From NCBI RefSeq assembly GCF_018413645.1, contig NZ_JAHCDA010000004.1, positions 62,001 through 126,000 on the forward strand: 64,000 nucleotides of DNA. Reading direction: 5' to 3'. The notes beneath the pieces are model-generated. The model worked only from the letters and a program-made list of their open reading frames with translations. It did no database searches and was not told where the DNA came from. A program made the position numbers and the translations under genes. Positions 16,947 to 25,414 of this stretch are shown in pieces. Source of the stretch: Roseococcus pinisoli (GTDB lineage Bacteria; Pseudomonadota; Alphaproteobacteria; Acetobacterales; Acetobacteraceae). Positions within the stretch are counted from its first letter, which is position 1. The number at the start of each line of letters is the position of its first letter.

Positions 16947-17546
16947 TCAGGCCCGGATCCAGGTCTCCGAAAAGGCCAGCATCGCCGTCGAGATGCGCTG
17001 CCCCGCGATATCGCGCGGGACGGGCGCTCCCGGCCTGGCCTTGCCGTTCACCGTGACGCTCGCCTTGTCGCAACCGACGAAGAGCGTCGGCATGTGGTGC
17101 TTGCCCGTGGCCGAACCGCCCGGCGCCAGCGCGAAGCAGAAGGGCTTGCCGAGGCCCGACCAGTCCAGCTTCACCGTCAGATCGCCGGCGCGCACCGTCT
17201 CGCCATAGCGGCCGATGGCATCGCCATCGGCCTCGACGTGATCGAGCTTGCGGAAGTTGATCGACTGAAGCCCCGCGAGCCCGCGCCAGGCGCCGAAATG
17301 CGAGACGTATTCGGCGATCAGCCATCGCGCCAGCGGCTCGTTATCCGTCAGGCAGACATTGCCCGGCGAGGCTTCCTGCGGCGATTGCAGCAGCACCAGC
17401 GCATGCCCGCGCCCATGCGGCGAAAGCACCACCCGGAAGAAGGAGGCCAGCGTGGTGAAGGGCCCGTTCGGGTCCTCCTTCAGCGAGATGCCGGGGTTCT
17501 CGCCGGACCATTCGACGGTGCCGGGGAAGATCGTCGTTTCGGACAT
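16947..17546 (-). CDS. Conserved protein of unknown function
   Basis: 199-residue soluble protein without signal peptide or membrane segment. It opens MSETTIFPGTVEWSGENPGI and contains CLTDNEPLARWLIAEYVSHF and KLDHVEADGDAIGRYGETVR; the C-terminal part looks all-beta (FALAPGGSATGKHHMPTLFV). I do not recognise the family. The start is backed by GGGAG before the ATG. It converges on the PAS kinase with 15 bases between and lies 64 bases downstream of the 2-hydroxyacid dehydrogenase on the same strand, so the two may share a transcript. Confidence 0.75.
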   Translation of the reverse strand: MSETTIFPGTVEWSGENPGISLKEDPNGPFTTLASFFRVVLSPHGRGHALVLLQSPQEASPGNVCLTDNEPLARWLIAEYVSHFGAWRGLAGLQSINFRKLDHVEADGDAIGRYGETVRAGDLTVKLDWSGLGKPFCFALAPGGSATGKHHMPTLFVGCDKASVTVNGKARPGAPVPRDIAGQRISTAMLAFSETWIRA

Positions 17547-17610
17547 GAGGCCGCTCCCTTTGTGTTCTTGCCGCCATTGGGACCGCGGGGGCGGCCCGCG
17601 TCAACGGAGC

Positions 17611-18606
17611 TCAGCCGGGCGCGATCCCCAGGCGCGAGAGCCGGTGCGCGGCGGCCGCATTCACCGCGCCTTCCGGCAGCCGCCCGTCCGCCAGCGCCGC
17701 GATCTGGCGCACGGTGTCCATCGCCTGGTGATAGGCGGCCTCGGGCGTCACGCCGCCGATATGCGGCGTGGCCACCACATCCGGCCGGCGCGCCAGCCGC
17801 GGGCTCGGCATCTGGTCCGGCGCGCGGCCCACATCCATGGCGGCCCCGCCGAGCTGGCCGGAATCCAGGGCCGCCTCCAGCGCCGCCTCGTCCACCAGTT
17901 CGCCGCGCGAGAGGTTGATGAAGAAGGCGCCGCGCTTCATCCGCGCGAAGGCGGAGGCGTCCATCAGATTCGCCGTCTCGGGGCTGGAGATGGCGAGGCA
18001 GACGAGGAAGTCAGCCCGCGCCTGCACCTCCTCGAGGCTGGTCTCCGGTCGCACATGGGGGTCGTGCACCAGCACCTTCATGCCCAGCGCCCGCGCGATC
18101 TCGTCGAGCCGCCGCGCGATGCGCCCATAGCCGATGATGCCCAGCGTGGAGGCCGAGAGCTGAACGTTGCGGCCCGGCGTCGGCGCTTCCCCGCGCCGGT
18201 ACTGCTGGCCCAGGCGCGAGATGCCGCGGGCGAGGTCCACGATCATGCCGATGCCGAGCTCGGCGACGGAATCCACGAAGCCCGGCGTCGCCCGTGTCAC
18301 CAGAATGCCGTGCGAGGAGGCGGCCGGGACGTCGATGGTGCTGATATCCACGGCGCAGCGCAGGAAGGCCACGAGGTCGGGCGTCGCCGCGAAGGTCGCC
18401 TCGGTGCCGGGCGATCCGCGGAAGGCGATGATGGCCTGGCAGCCCTTGGCCGCATCCGCCAGCTCGGCGTCCCGCAGGTCGCGGCCGGTCGGGTTGCGGA
18501 CGACGTCCGCGTGCCGCTGCAATTCCGCCAGCGCCTGGTCCCCGAAATAGCCGGCAAAGGTGTCGGTGCCGTGACTCAGGAAGACCTTCAGTCGATTGCC
18601 GCTCAT
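17611..18606 (-). CDS. D-2-hydroxyacid dehydrogenase, NAD-dependent
   Basis: 331-residue oxidoreductase of the phosphoglycerate dehydrogenase superfamily. The Rossmann nucleotide loop is LGIIGYGRIARRLDEIARAL; NLSRGELVDEAALEAALDSG carries the catalytic Arg and VVATPHIGGVTPEAAYHQAM the catalytic His. One point is unusual: the loop reads GYGRIA where GxGxxG is standard. The start at 18606 follows a strong GGGAGGAAA site. Substrate (glycerate, a 2-ketoacid or other) is open. Divergent from the cytochrome c gene. Confidence 0.88.
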   Translation of the reverse strand: MSGNRLKVFLSHGTDTFAGYFGDQALAELQRHADVVRNPTGRDLRDAELADAAKGCQAIIAFRGSPGTEATFAATPDLVAFLRCAVDISTIDVPAASSHGILVTRATPGFVDSVAELGIGMIVDLARGISRLGQQYRRGEAPTPGRNVQLSASTLGIIGYGRIARRLDEIARALGMKVLVHDPHVRPETSLEEVQARADFLVCLAISSPETANLMDASAFARMKRGAFFINLSRGELVDEAALEAALDSGQLGGAAMDVGRAPDQMPSPRLARRPDVVATPHIGGVTPEAAYHQAMDTVRQIAALADGRLPEGAVNAAAAHRLSRLGIAPG

Positions 18607-18722
18607 GATTTCCTCCCCCGGAGGCGCGAGGATGCGGCCAAGGCAGGGCTCCGTCCACCTTCCCCGGCTTGCCGGATCATGCCGAGGCGCCAAGATGGTC
18701 CCCGCAAATGGGAGCGGATTTC

Positions 18723-19109
18723 ATGCGGTTCACGATCATGGCGGCGGCTCTCCTCGCCTTCGCCCCCTGGCAGGCAAAGGCACAGGACGTCGCGGCGGGG
18801 CAGCGCGTGTTCAACCAGTGCCGGGCCTGCCACACGATCAATGCGGGCGGCCGCAACGGCGTGGGGCCGAACCTGCACGGCGTGTGGGACCGTGCGGCGG
18901 GCGCGGTCGAGGGCTTCCGCTACTCGGCGCCGATGCGCGAGCGGGCGGCGGCTGGCCTCGTCTGGAACGAGGAGAACCTGCTCGCCTACATCACCGACCC
19001 CAAGGCGGTCGTGCCGCGCGGGTCGATGTCCTATGTCGGGCTGCGCAACGAGCAGCAGCGGAACGACCTGATGGCCTATCTGCGGGAAGCCAGCACCGCC
19101 GCCAACTAG
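18723..19109 (+). CDS. Periplasmic class I cytochrome c
   Basis: 128-residue small soluble c-type cytochrome. A signal peptide (MRFTIMAAALLAFAPWQAKA) leads into the haem site QCRACHTI, an N-terminal CXXCH, with the distal Met ligand likely in VPRGSMSYVGLRNEQ. The layout GQRVFNQCRACHT, GVGPNLHGVWDR, and WNEENLLAYITDPKA is that of mitochondrial-like cytochrome c/c2. It probably shuttles electrons to a terminal oxidase. The start at 18723 follows GGGAG; an ATG 15 bases upstream is less likely. Confidence 0.92.
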   Translation: MRFTIMAAALLAFAPWQAKAQDVAAGQRVFNQCRACHTINAGGRNGVGPNLHGVWDRAAGAVEGFRYSAPMRERAAAGLVWNEENLLAYITDPKAVVPRGSMSYVGLRNEQQRNDLMAYLREASTAAN

Positions 19110-19122
19110 GCGAGGCTCGTCA

Positions 19123-19145
19123 CCGCGCGCCGGACCGGCGCGCGG
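19123..19145. terminator. Long GC palindrome between convergent genes
   Basis: Arms CCGCGCGCCGG and CCGGCGCGCGG around a single A, between the cytochrome c gene and the convergent GPP34 gene. No T-run. Confidence 0.5.
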
Positions 19146-19155
19146 TAGCCGGGCA

Positions 19156-19812
19156 TCAATGCGAGCCGGCGAAGGCCAGCATCATGGCATAGACCTCGCG
19201 CGTCACGGCCGACAGCGTGCGGCCGAGTTCCTCGAGGTCGGCCACCTGGTCCACGCGGGGGCCCACCGCCTCCTGCTCTTCCGGCGTCAGGATCAGGGGG
19301 ATGATGCCGGTGGCGCGCGCCAGGCCGATCATCAGCGAATCATGGGGCTCGGGGATGTCGTCCTCCAGCAGCACCTTCCGCAGCCGGGCGCGGACCTCCA
19401 TCACATCGGCCTCGCCCTCAGCGGCCTTGGGATAGCGCCGATCGGGGATGACCCAGAGGAAACGGCCCTCCTCCTTCTTCAGCACGCCCTTCGCCACCAG
19501 CCGGTCCAGGATCATGTGGCGGAAATGGTCGCCCTGCCGGCCGAGCTCCACGATCCAATGCCGGCTGTCGCGCAAGCCGAGGCTGGTCGCGATCTGGGCC
19601 AGCGCCTCGTCCAGCACCGGGTCGCCGGAGGGCTTGTGGCTGGTGACCATCAGCCGTTCGGGATCGGTGTCGATGCGGTTGTCGAGCGAGAGCTGCATGA
19701 GGATGGCGCTGCCCAGCGCATAGTCGCCTGCCGGCGCCGGCCGGCCCACGGGGCGCCCCGTCTTGTCGTCGAGGAGGAGGAGCATGATCTCCTCCGGCAT
19801 CGTGAGCTTCAT
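19156..19812 (-). CDS. GPP34-family (Golgi phosphoprotein 3-like) protein
   Basis: 218-residue soluble helical protein. It opens with LTMPEEIMLLLLDDKTGRPV, the strongly conserved start of the GPP34/GOLPH3 fold, followed by LGSAILMQLSLDNRI and DRRYP. In eukaryotes the family binds PI4P on Golgi membranes; its role in bacteria is unknown though it is common in actinobacteria and some proteobacteria. The start at 19812 has GAGG upstream. Convergent with the cytochrome c gene; the next gene upstream on the same strand, gamma-glutamyltransferase, is 154 bases away. Confidence 0.85.
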   Translation of the reverse strand: MKLTMPEEIMLLLLDDKTGRPVGRPAPAGDYALGSAILMQLSLDNRIDTDPERLMVTSHKPSGDPVLDEALAQIATSLGLRDSRHWIVELGRQGDHFRHMILDRLVAKGVLKKEEGRFLWVIPDRRYPKAAEGEADVMEVRARLRKVLLEDDIPEPHDSLMIGLARATGIIPLILTPEEQEAVGPRVDQVADLEELGRTLSAVTREVYAMMLAFAGSH

Positions 19813-19966
19813 GGCAGGTCCTCTTGGGCGATGCCGCCGCCGGACGGGCGGGCGCTGATCCCGGCGCGATGTTGTTCGCGGCCGCGGCGCCTGTCCAGCG
19901 CCGGGCACGCCCCGCGGACACCCCCTTACCGGCGGCGGGTCGCGCCGCCGGCCCGAGGTTGCGTGC

Positions 19967-21547
19967 CTACTCCGCGATCGCCGCCGACCAGGGCGACATC
20001 ACGTCCGAGACGCCGACCCGCATGCCGCCGCGCTGCAGGATGAGGTTCGGGCAGGCGAAGTTGCCGGGGGCCACGGTGTGCTCCACCACCTCGAGCTCCG
20101 CATCCGCGGCCAGCGCGGCGAGCATCGCCTCGCCCAGGCGCTGATCGGCCATGACGCCGTCCGGCCCGGAGACGTCGAGGCGCGGGTGATGCGCCGCAGC
20201 CTCCGGCTCCATCGCGAAATCGGCGACGTAGGTGAGGTGCTGGAAGACCGAGGCCATGATCTTGCGGCCGCCCGAGGCGCCCATCGCGATCTCCGGATTG
20301 CCTTTCGCATCGAGCGCGATCACCGGGCACATGTTGCACAGCGGCCGCTTGCCCGGCGCGATGGCGTTCGGGCTGCCGGGCTGCGGGTCGAACCACATCA
20401 CGCCGTTGTTCATCAGCACGCCCGTGCCGGGCAGCACCATGCGGCTGCCCATGGAGGAGAGCAGCGTGGTGGTCATCGCGATCATCATGCCGTCCTTGTC
20501 GGCGACGGTCAGATGCGTGGTGCAGCTGTCGGCGCCGACGGGCTCGGCCTCGGTGGGCGTCCCCTCGCCCAGGCCGGCCAGACGCTCGGCATAGGCGGCG
20601 CGAAGCGAGCGCGCGAGATAGGCGTACCAAGCGGCATCCGGCACGGCGCCGTAGGGCGCCTTCTCCATCATCGCCAGCAGGCGCTTGAGCGTCGGCGCGG
20701 CGGTGAGGCCGTTGGCCAGCATCAGCTTGCGGCCGCGGAAGGTGACCTCCATCGCCGGCAGCACGCGCGCCTCGCAGGCGGCGAGGTCCTCGGCGGTGAC
20801 GAAGCCGCCCATCGCCTTCATGTCGGCCGCGATCGAGGCCGCGACGTCGCCCCGGTAGAAATCGTCCAGGCCCGCCGTCTGCAGCCGCTCCAGCGTGTCG
20901 GCCAGCCTGCCCTGCGGGAAGTAGCCCGAGGCGCCCTGGTAGGGCGGGACGGGCGGCAGGCCGTTGGGCAGATAGATCCGCGCGCTCTCGTCATAGAGCC
21001 GCAGCACCGACGCGCTGTTGGCGATCTTCAGCGTCGTGAACCAGTCCTGCGCGAGGCCGCGCTTGGCCAGCGCCACCGCCGGGGCCAGCACGTCCTTGAT
21101 GGGCATGCGGCCGTAGCGCTTGTGGATCTCGGCATAGCCCGCGACGGCCGAAGGGATCAGCGCCGATTTGGGGCCGTGGATATTCGCGTCGCCCACCACC
21201 TCGGGCCAGGCGAAGAGGTCGTTCTTCATCCGCCCGGTCAGCGGATAGGCGGAGGCATCGAGGCTGCGCGGGGCCACGGGGCCGAAGTCGAAGGTCTCGG
21301 CCGCGCCGCCGGGCTTCATCACCTGCGTGAAGCCGATGCCGCCGATGCCGGAGTTCCAGGGCTCGGTCGTGGCCAGCGCGAAGGCCGCCGCGACCGCCGC
21401 ATCGGCGGCCGTGCCGCCGGCGCGCAGGATGGCGACGCCCGCCTCGGCCGCGTCACGCGACTGGCTGGCGACCATGCCTCGCTCGCCGCGGCCGGCGGGC
21501 TTGCGGACGTTCCAGTGCTGCGTGGTGTGCGGAGGGTGACCCATCAT
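19967..21547 (-). CDS. Gamma-glutamyltransferase family protein
   Basis: 526-residue Ntn-hydrolase precursor that self-cleaves into two subunits and transfers or hydrolyses gamma-glutamyl groups (glutathione and analogues). The large-subunit part has QSRDAAEAGVAILRAGGTAA and NSGIGGIGFTQVM; the processing site is in DSCTTHLTVADKDG, where the second Thr is the expected nucleophile, and GASGGRKIMASVFQ matches the conserved C-terminal glycine block. No signal peptide is seen, so it is probably cytosolic, unlike E. coli Ggt. The start at 21547 is one of two adjacent ATGs following AAGGA. Divergent from malate synthase. Confidence 0.9.
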   Translation of the reverse strand: MMGHPPHTTQHWNVRKPAGRGERGMVASQSRDAAEAGVAILRAGGTAADAAVAAAFALATTEPWNSGIGGIGFTQVMKPGGAAETFDFGPVAPRSLDASAYPLTGRMKNDLFAWPEVVGDANIHGPKSALIPSAVAGYAEIHKRYGRMPIKDVLAPAVALAKRGLAQDWFTTLKIANSASVLRLYDESARIYLPNGLPPVPPYQGASGYFPQGRLADTLERLQTAGLDDFYRGDVAASIAADMKAMGGFVTAEDLAACEARVLPAMEVTFRGRKLMLANGLTAAPTLKRLLAMMEKAPYGAVPDAAWYAYLARSLRAAYAERLAGLGEGTPTEAEPVGADSCTTHLTVADKDGMMIAMTTTLLSSMGSRMVLPGTGVLMNNGVMWFDPQPGSPNAIAPGKRPLCNMCPVIALDAKGNPEIAMGASGGRKIMASVFQHLTYVADFAMEPEAAAHHPRLDVSGPDGVMADQRLGEAMLAALAADAELEVVEHTVAPGNFACPNLILQRGGMRVGVSDVMSPWSAAIAE

Positions 21548-21579
21548 GCGCTTCCTTCGTTTCGCTAAGACAAATCTGC

Positions 21580-21643
21580 GCCTTAACCGAGGGATAGGGC
21601 AAGCGGGCGGCCCCTTTCCCCCCGACGCTTTGCCGGTTAAGGC
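21580..21643. promoter_or_regulatory. Inverted repeat upstream of malate synthase
   Basis: Perfect ten-base arms GCCTTAACCG (21580-21589) and CGGTTAAGGC (21634-21643) with 44 bases between, in the space between ggt and glcB. Spacing suggests a pair of binding sites for a dimeric regulator, perhaps with looping, rather than a hairpin. Confidence 0.4.
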
Positions 21644-21675
21644 TCGTTCAGAAGACGTCCTGAGGAGCACTCCCG

Positions 21676-23814
21676 ATGAGCCTGAATGTCGCCGCACCGC
21701 TGAAGAGCTTCATCGAGACCGAGGCACTTCCTGGAACGGGCCTGGACGCCGCCGCCTTCTGGGCCGGCCTCGAGGCGATCCTGCGCGACCTCGCGCCCCG
21801 CAATGCCGCCCTGCTCGCGAAGCGCGACGATCTGCAGGCCAAGATCGACGCCTGGCACCGCGCCAACCCGGCCAAGCCGATCGACGTGCCCGCCTACGAG
21901 GCCTTCCTGCGCGAGATCGGCTACCTGCTGCCCGAGCCCGCCGATTTCGCCGTGACGACCGCGAACACGGACCCCGAGATGGGCGGCGTCGCCGGCCCGC
22001 AGCTGGTCGTGCCGGTCAACAATGCGCGCTACGCGATCAACGCGGCCAATGCGCGCTGGGGCAGCCTCTACGACGCGCTCTATGGCACGGATGCCATCCC
22101 CGAGGCCGACGGCGCCGAGCGTGGCGCCGGCTACAACCCGACGCGCGGCGGCAAGGTCATCGCCTTCGCGCGCAAGGTGCTGGACCAGGCCGTGCCGCTG
22201 ATGGGCGCGGGCCATGCGGAAGCGCTGAAGTATGCGGTCAAGGACGGCGCGCTGGATGTCGTGCTGCAGGGCGGCGGCTCCGTGCCGCTGAAGAACCCGG
22301 CGCAGCTGGTCGGCTTCGTGGGCGAGCCCGGCTCGCCCTCCGCCCTGCTGTTCCGCCACAACGGCCTGCACCTGGAGCTGCGCATCGACCGCGCCAGTGA
22401 GATCGGCAAGACCGATGCCGCCGGCGTCGCGGACGTCGTGATGGAAGCGGCGCTCACCACCATCCAGGATTGCGAGGACAGCGTCGCGGCCGTCGATGCC
22501 GCGGACAAGGTCGAGGTCTATCGCAACTGGCTCGGCCTCATGAAGGGCGACCTCAACGCCGACCTCGAGAAGGGCGGCCGCACCATCACCCGCCGCCTCA
22601 GCGAGGACCGCAGCTACACGACGCCCGCGGGCGGCACGCTGACGCTTCCCGGCCGCTCGGTGATGCTGGTGCGCAACGTCGGCCACCACATGATGACCGA
22701 CGCCGCGACGCTGGACGGCGCCGAGGTCCCGGAGACCATCCTGGACGCCGCGATTACCAGCCTGATCGCGATGCACGACATCAACGGCAAGCGCCTGAAC
22801 AGCCGCGCCGGCAGCGTCTACATCGTGAAGCCCAAGATGCACGGGCCGGAGGAAGTGGCCTGGGCCGTGGAGCTCTTCGGCCGCGTCGAGAAGCTGCTCG
22901 GCCTGCCGCATGCCACGCTCAAGATGGGCATCATGGACGAGGAGCGGCGCACCACCGTTAACCTCAAGGCCTGCATCAAGGAGGCGTCCGAGCGCGTCGC
23001 CTTCATCAATACGGGCTTCCTGGACCGCACCGGCGACGAGATCCACACCTCGATGGAAGCCGGCGCCATGATCCGCAAGAACGACATGCGGGGCACGGCC
23101 TGGATCAAGGCCTATGAGGACTGGAACGTCGATATCGGCCTGATCTGCGGCCTGCGCGGCAAGGCGCAGATCGGCAAGGGCATGTGGGCCATGCCCGACG
23201 CCATGGCCGCGATGCTCGAGCAGAAGGTCGGCCATCCGAAGGCGGGCGCGAACACCGCCTGGGTCCCCTCGCCCACAGCCGCCACGCTGCATGCGCTGCA
23301 CTACCATCAGGTGGACGTGGCCGCACGCCAGGCGGAGATCGCCGCCGGCGGGCGCCGCGCGCAGCTGACCGACCTGCTGACGGTGCCGGTGGCAACGCAG
23401 ACCAACTGGCCCGCGCAGGACCTGCAGGCCGAGCTCGACAACAACGCCCAGGGCATCCTCGGCTACGTGGTCCGCTGGGTGGACCAGGGCGTCGGCTGCT
23501 CCAAGGTGCCGGACATCAACAATGTCGGCCTCATGGAGGACCGCGCGACGCTGCGCATCTCCGCGCAGCACATCGCCAACTGGCTGCGCCACGGCATCGT
23601 GACGCAGGACCAGGTGCTGGAGACGCTGCGCCGCATGGCCGCGGTCGTGGACCGGCAGAACAAGGACGACGAGGCCTATACGCCGATGGCGCCCGATTTC
23701 GGCGGCGTCGCCTTCCGGGCGGCGGCGGCACTGGTGCTGGAAGGCGCCGCGCAGCCCAACGGCTACACGGAGTTCCTGCTCACCAAGTACCGCCGCGCAG
23801 CCAAGGAAGGCTGA
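21676..23814 (+). CDS. glcB: Malate synthase G
   Basis: Condenses glyoxylate with acetyl-CoA to malate, allowing growth on C2 compounds and glycolate. 712 residues, the monomeric G isoform. Recognised from [57 protein letters not shown] with catalytic acidic residues and Arg, [20 protein letters not shown] and [18 protein letters not shown]. The ATG follows GAGGAGC. No isocitrate lyase or glycolate oxidase gene adjoins it, so a glycolate route cannot be confirmed here. A ten-base inverted repeat lies upstream, and a hairpin at 23822-23843 follows. Confidence 0.96.
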   Translation: MSLNVAAPLKSFIETEALPGTGLDAAAFWAGLEAILRDLAPRNAALLAKRDDLQAKIDAWHRANPAKPIDVPAYEAFLREIGYLLPEPADFAVTTANTDPEMGGVAGPQLVVPVNNARYAINAANARWGSLYDALYGTDAIPEADGAERGAGYNPTRGGKVIAFARKVLDQAVPLMGAGHAEALKYAVKDGALDVVLQGGGSVPLKNPAQLVGFVGEPGSPSALLFRHNGLHLELRIDRASEIGKTDAAGVADVVMEAALTTIQDCEDSVAAVDAADKVEVYRNWLGLMKGDLNADLEKGGRTITRRLSEDRSYTTPAGGTLTLPGRSVMLVRNVGHHMMTDAATLDGAEVPETILDAAITSLIAMHDINGKRLNSRAGSVYIVKPKMHGPEEVAWAVELFGRVEKLLGLPHATLKMGIMDEERRTTVNLKACIKEASERVAFINTGFLDRTGDEIHTSMEAGAMIRKNDMRGTAWIKAYEDWNVDIGLICGLRGKAQIGKGMWAMPDAMAAMLEQKVGHPKAGANTAWVPSPTAATLHALHYHQVDVAARQAEIAAGGRRAQLTDLLTVPVATQTNWPAQDLQAELDNNAQGILGYVVRWVDQGVGCSKVPDINNVGLMEDRATLRISAQHIANWLRHGIVTQDQVLETLRRMAAVVDRQNKDDEAYTPMAPDFGGVAFRAAAALVLEGAAQPNGYTEFLLTKYRRAAKEG

Positions 23815-23821
23815 ATGGAGC

Positions 23822-23843
23822 GCGCCGGGCTCAGGCCCGGCGC
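23822..23843. terminator. Bidirectional hairpin after glcB
   Basis: Perfect nine-base-pair stem GCGCCGGGC/GCCCGGCGC with a TCAG loop; it spans the stop codon of the convergent ABC binding-protein gene. Confidence 0.55.
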
Positions 23844-25414
23844 ACGTTCCAGAACAGCGGGAAGCCCTTCAGCACCCCCTCGAGGTTCGAGCGGTAGGCC
23901 GTCGGCTGGTAGAAGACGCCGAGCGGCAGGTAGGGCACCTCCTGGAAGGCGAGCGCCTGCATCTCGCGGCAGGCCGCCTGCTGGGCCGCGAGGTCCGGCG
24001 CCTGGAACCAGCGATCCCGCAGCGCCTCCAGCCCCGGGCTCGTCGGCCAGCCGAAGGTCGTCGCCCGGCCGATGCCGCGCAGATAGGCCTGGGAGGCCGG
24101 GTTCACGCAGCTCACGCCCAGCGTGTAGTTCGCCCAGATGTGCCAGCCGCCCTGGTCGGCCGGCTGCTGCGAGGCGACGCGCTGCAGCACCGTGCCCCAG
24201 TCCAGCGCCTGGTAGTCGAGGTTGAGGCCGATCCGACGGAACATGTCGCCCGCCACCTCGCTCATCGCATTCAGCGCGGCGAAATCCGTGGGCACGGGGA
24301 AGACGATGCGCTCGCCGCGATAGCCGGCCTCCTGCAGCGCGCGCTTCACCGCATCGAAGTCGCGGGGCCCACGCAGGGCCTCGAGCCCCGCATCATTCGC
24401 CATGGGCGAGCCGGGAGCGAAAAAGCCCACATCCTCCCGCCAGCGGCTGCGGTCCTCGCCCGCGACGGCGATCATGTAGTCCGCCTGCCTGATGGCGCCG
24501 AGCATCGCGCGCCGGATCGCCGGATTGTCGAAGGGCGGCAGCAGGTGGTTGAAGCGCAGCATCGGCAGGAAGCCCAGCGTGTCGAGCACCTCCACCTTCA
24601 GGTCGCGCCGCCGCTGCAGCAGCGGCAGGAAGTCGGAGAGGGGCTGATCCCACCAGTCGATCTCACCGCGCTGTAAGGCCGCCGCGGCGGTGGCGGCGTC
24701 CGGCATGGTGAGCCACTCCACCCGGTCGAAATGAACGTGCTTCGGCCCGGAGAGGTAGTTCGGCGTCCCGCTTTCGCGCGGGACATAGCCGTCGAATTTC
24801 GCATAGACGGCGCGGGAGCCGGCGATGCGCTCATTGGCGACGAAGCGATACGGCCCGCTGCCCACCATCTCCGTGACCTGGCGCAGCCCGTCCTGGGCCG
24901 CCAGCCGCTCCGGCATGATGACGCACACATTCGTGCCGGGCTTGCCGAGGACGTCGGGCAACAGCGGAAAGGGATGCTTCAGGCGGAAGCGGATCTCGCG
25001 GTCGTCGGGCGCCGAGAGCTCGTCCACCGCGGCCATCATGGTCGCCGCATAGGCGTCGCGCGAGGCCCAGCGGCGGATCGAGGCGACGCAGTCGCGCGCG
25101 CGCACCGGCTCGCCGTCATGGAAGCGCAGGTTGGGGCGCAGCCGCATCTTCCAGAGCAGCCCGTCATTCTCGACGACATGGCCCTCCACCATCTGCGGAT
25201 GCGGACGCAGGTCCATGTCCACGCCGTAGAGCGTGTCGAAGACCAGCAGGCCGTGGTTGCGCGTGACGAGGCCGGTGGTCTGCACGGGATCGAGCAGCGC
25301 GAGATCGGCCTGGGGCACGAATTTCAGCACGCGCTGGTTCTGGGCGGCGACGAGCGCCGGCTGTGCGACGGCCCCCGCGCCCGCCGCCCCTAGAAGTTGT
25401 CGGCGCCCGATCAT
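23831..25414 (-). CDS. ABC transporter substrate-binding protein, family 5 (peptide/nickel type)
   Basis: 527-residue periplasmic binding protein of the DppA/OppA type. A leader (IGRRQLLGAAGAGAVAQPAL, possibly twin-arginine-like) precedes the family region: TGLVTRNHGLLVFDTLYGVD, WKMRLRPNLRFHDGEPVRAR with the canonical RxxxxFHDG motif, and MVGSGPYRFVANERIAGSRA. The start ATG overlaps the upstream amidase stop (ATGA), so the two are one operon. No permease or ATPase genes are present: an orphan receptor. A ligand related to the amidase substrate is a reasonable inference. Confidence 0.9.
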   Translation of the reverse strand: MIGRRQLLGAAGAGAVAQPALVAAQNQRVLKFVPQADLALLDPVQTTGLVTRNHGLLVFDTLYGVDMDLRPHPQMVEGHVVENDGLLWKMRLRPNLRFHDGEPVRARDCVASIRRWASRDAYAATMMAAVDELSAPDDREIRFRLKHPFPLLPDVLGKPGTNVCVIMPERLAAQDGLRQVTEMVGSGPYRFVANERIAGSRAVYAKFDGYVPRESGTPNYLSGPKHVHFDRVEWLTMPDAATAAAALQRGEIDWWDQPLSDFLPLLQRRRDLKVEVLDTLGFLPMLRFNHLLPPFDNPAIRRAMLGAIRQADYMIAVAGEDRSRWREDVGFFAPGSPMANDAGLEALRGPRDFDAVKRALQEAGYRGERIVFPVPTDFAALNAMSEVAGDMFRRIGLNLDYQALDWGTVLQRVASQQPADQGGWHIWANYTLGVSCVNPASQAYLRGIGRATTFGWPTSPGLEALRDRWFQAPDLAAQQAACREMQALAFQEVPYLPLGVFYQPTAYRSNLEGVLKGFPLFWNVRRA

